Below, in pieces: positions 62,974-64,000 of a stretch of 64,000 bases of DNA (position 1 is its first letter; the number at the start of each line of letters is the position of its first letter). The translations under genes were made by a program, and so were the position numbers. The notes under the pieces are model-generated. The model was not told where the DNA came from and searched no databases. It worked only from the letters and a program-made list of their open reading frames with translations. The stretch is from Desulfuromusa sp. GTDB taxonomy: Bacteria > Desulfobacterota > Desulfuromonadia > Desulfuromonadales > Geopsychrobacteraceae. The stretch covers positions 1 to 64,000 of the forward strand of contig JAKIUD010000009.1 of the NCBI GenBank assembly GCA_021647765.1, given 5' to 3'.

Positions 62974-64000
62974 AATACATTCTCAGAATTGTTTTGTATT
63001 GCATCAACAAACCAATCTTCTAATTGAGCGATAAGAGTATCTCGATCAAATTCCTTACCAGCATAAACTCTAGCATTGTAACCAAGAGTCATCAAGCTAG
63101 CCTTTGTCATACATGTCATTATTGTAATATTTCTAGCAAGTCCTTTGTAATCACCCGAATCTGCAATCAATCCACATTCAGCCTCAGACACAACTCGTGA
63201 TCCTTCACCTGAAAGCATAGTTAGAATCGGCTTTCCTGCCGTCATATAAGACTGAACTTTTGCAGGAATAGTCATCGAAAAAACAGGACTCTCTCGCAAT
63301 GTTGCCAATAGGATATCAGCTGTTGCATAAAATTCCGGCATAGCCTCTAAAGGGTGCCGTCCCAGCAAATAAACATAATTGCCTAATTTCCGGCGATAAA
63401 CCTCTTTTACAATCCAGTCAAACATTCGACCATCACCAACAATAAAAAATTTAGCTTTTATGTTTTTATCTTTTATAATTTCAGCAGCACTAAGGATAGC
63501 TGGAAAATCTTGAGCATCACCAATATTACCTGCAAATAAAATTTTTAAATCATCTTTAAAAGCAGTTATTTCAGGTATATTGGCAGTAACTTTTTCTTTA
63601 AAAATTCCTTCGGCCCAGTTAGGGAAATATTTAATTTTTTCCTTATCATCACAATAGCGTGCAATTCCATCATAAAATGCACGCGACTGTCCCAAAATTA
63701 AATCACAACGATTGTAGATAAAAGACACCATTTTACCAATTAAACCGAGCAACCTTTTAGATTTAACCACACCAACAGATTCAAGAGTCTCAGGCCAAAG
63801 ATCTTGCACCCAAAAGACAACTGGAATTTTTCTTAGCTTCTTTATTAAAATGGCAGGTAAACAAACAGTTACCGGGGAAGGCTCGTAAACAAAAATGAGA
63901 TCAAAAGACTTCTTTCTTAACTTCCATGCTCCTAACAATGAGGCAGATAGAACATAGCTGATATAATTAAATATAAGCTTGATGCTACTACCATCTCCCC
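62970..64000 (-). CDS. GT4 glycosyltransferase (WbuB-like), truncated by window
   Basis: The open frame reaches position 64000 with no start, so the gene continues past the window edge; the TTG at 63938 is only an internal codon. The visible part has the GT4 middle (VFWVQDLWPETLESVGV), LKILFAGNIGDAQDFPAIL and the donor region SPVFSMTIPAKVQSYMTAGKPILTML. It lacks the first Rossmann start. It should add a sugar to the lipid-linked surface polysaccharide. It overlaps the SDR gene by 4 bases. Confidence 0.86.
   Translation of the reverse strand, partial: GDGSSIKLIFNYISYVLSASLLGAWKLRKKSFDLIFVYEPSPVTVCLPAILIKKLRKIPVVFWVQDLWPETLESVGVVKSKRLLGLIGKMVSFIYNRCDLILGQSRAFYDGIARYCDDKEKIKYFPNWAEGIFKEKVTANIPEITAFKDDLKILFAGNIGDAQDFPAILSAAEIIKDKNIKAKFFIVGDGRMFDWIVKEVYRRKLGNYVYLLGRHPLEAMPEFYATADILLATLRESPVFSMTIPAKVQSYMTAGKPILTMLSGEGSRVVSEAECGLIADSGDYKGLARNITIMTCMTKASLMTLGYNARVYAGKEFDRDTLIAQLEDWFVDAIQNNSENVL

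Noticed and set aside
1..64000. tRNA genes, rRNA genes and CRISPR arrays
   Set aside because: No cloverleaf with a CCA-type end, no rRNA-like core and no regularly spaced direct repeats were seen on either strand by eye.

Overview
The gene content points to a chromosomal segment of a Desulfuromonadales/Geobacterales-type bacterium (Desulfobacterota, the old Deltaproteobacteria). The lineage is inferred from gene order and family types, namely mutL-miaA-hfq, a PDZ/radical-SAM DUF512 protein, a DHH-CBS-nucleotidyltransferase fusion beside scpA/scpB, and ExeA-type ATPase plus TPR genes. It is not proven by a marker gene. No rRNA, tRNA or CRISPR array was recognised. Base composition is moderate, with AT-rich intergenic spacers. 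From about 10 kb onward almost every gene lies on the minus strand.

Region 1 (1-3.1 kb) is an accessory scar zone. It holds a HipA kinase toxin with its HTH antitoxin (toxin gene first), candidate operators, a 36-bp palindrome inside hipA, an IS21-type istA start fused to a decayed asmA fragment, small orphan ORFs, and the first copy of a MITE-like repeat. A lone receiver-domain protein follows.

Region 2 (3.7-9.9 kb, plus strand) is the most interesting part. It is a tight four-gene set: a GT4 glycosyltransferase fused to a mannose-6-phosphate-isomerase-type cupin, two different GH130 phosphorylase-family proteins, and a GT4 fused to an alpha/alpha-toroid-like domain. All signals agree on mannose, so I propose an intracellular (beta-)mannoside synthesis and phosphorolysis module.

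Region 3 (10-31 kb) holds an AsmA-like envelope protein, a retropepsin-like protein that has lost its catalytic motif, a four-gene DNA end-processing operon (sbcD-sbcC-addB-like-addA-like), small lipoprotein and Cys-rich genes, a family 4-type uracil-DNA glycosylase, a zinc phospholipase-C-like protein, coaBC, an MBL hydrolase, a YhaM-like exoribonuclease and a COG2509 flavoprotein.

Region 4 (31-37 kb) carries a universal stress protein, TPR lipoprotein, pfkB-type kinase, mtnP-type phosphorylase, rlmN and ndk. Region 5 (37.2-40.4 kb) is a second accessory island between ndk and rdgB. It contains a DUF4143 ATPase whose start codon is buried in a perfect 25-bp hairpin, a RES/Xre toxin-antitoxin pair, and a hypothetical gene split by an in-frame stop.

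Region 6 (40.4-60.4 kb) is core genome on the minus strand: rdgB, rph, amidase, nrnA, SLOG protein, DUF512, hfq, miaA, mutL; then ExeA-like ATPase and a large TPR protein flanked by MITE copies; then rluB, scpB, scpA, site-2 protease, the DHH-CBS-nucleotidyltransferase fusion, pyrD, pyrK and rimI. Region 7 (60.6-64 kb) is the edge of a surface-polysaccharide cluster: a phosphoglycosyl transferase, a GxxExxY gene between direct repeats, an SDR epimerase, and a GT4 gene that runs off the window.
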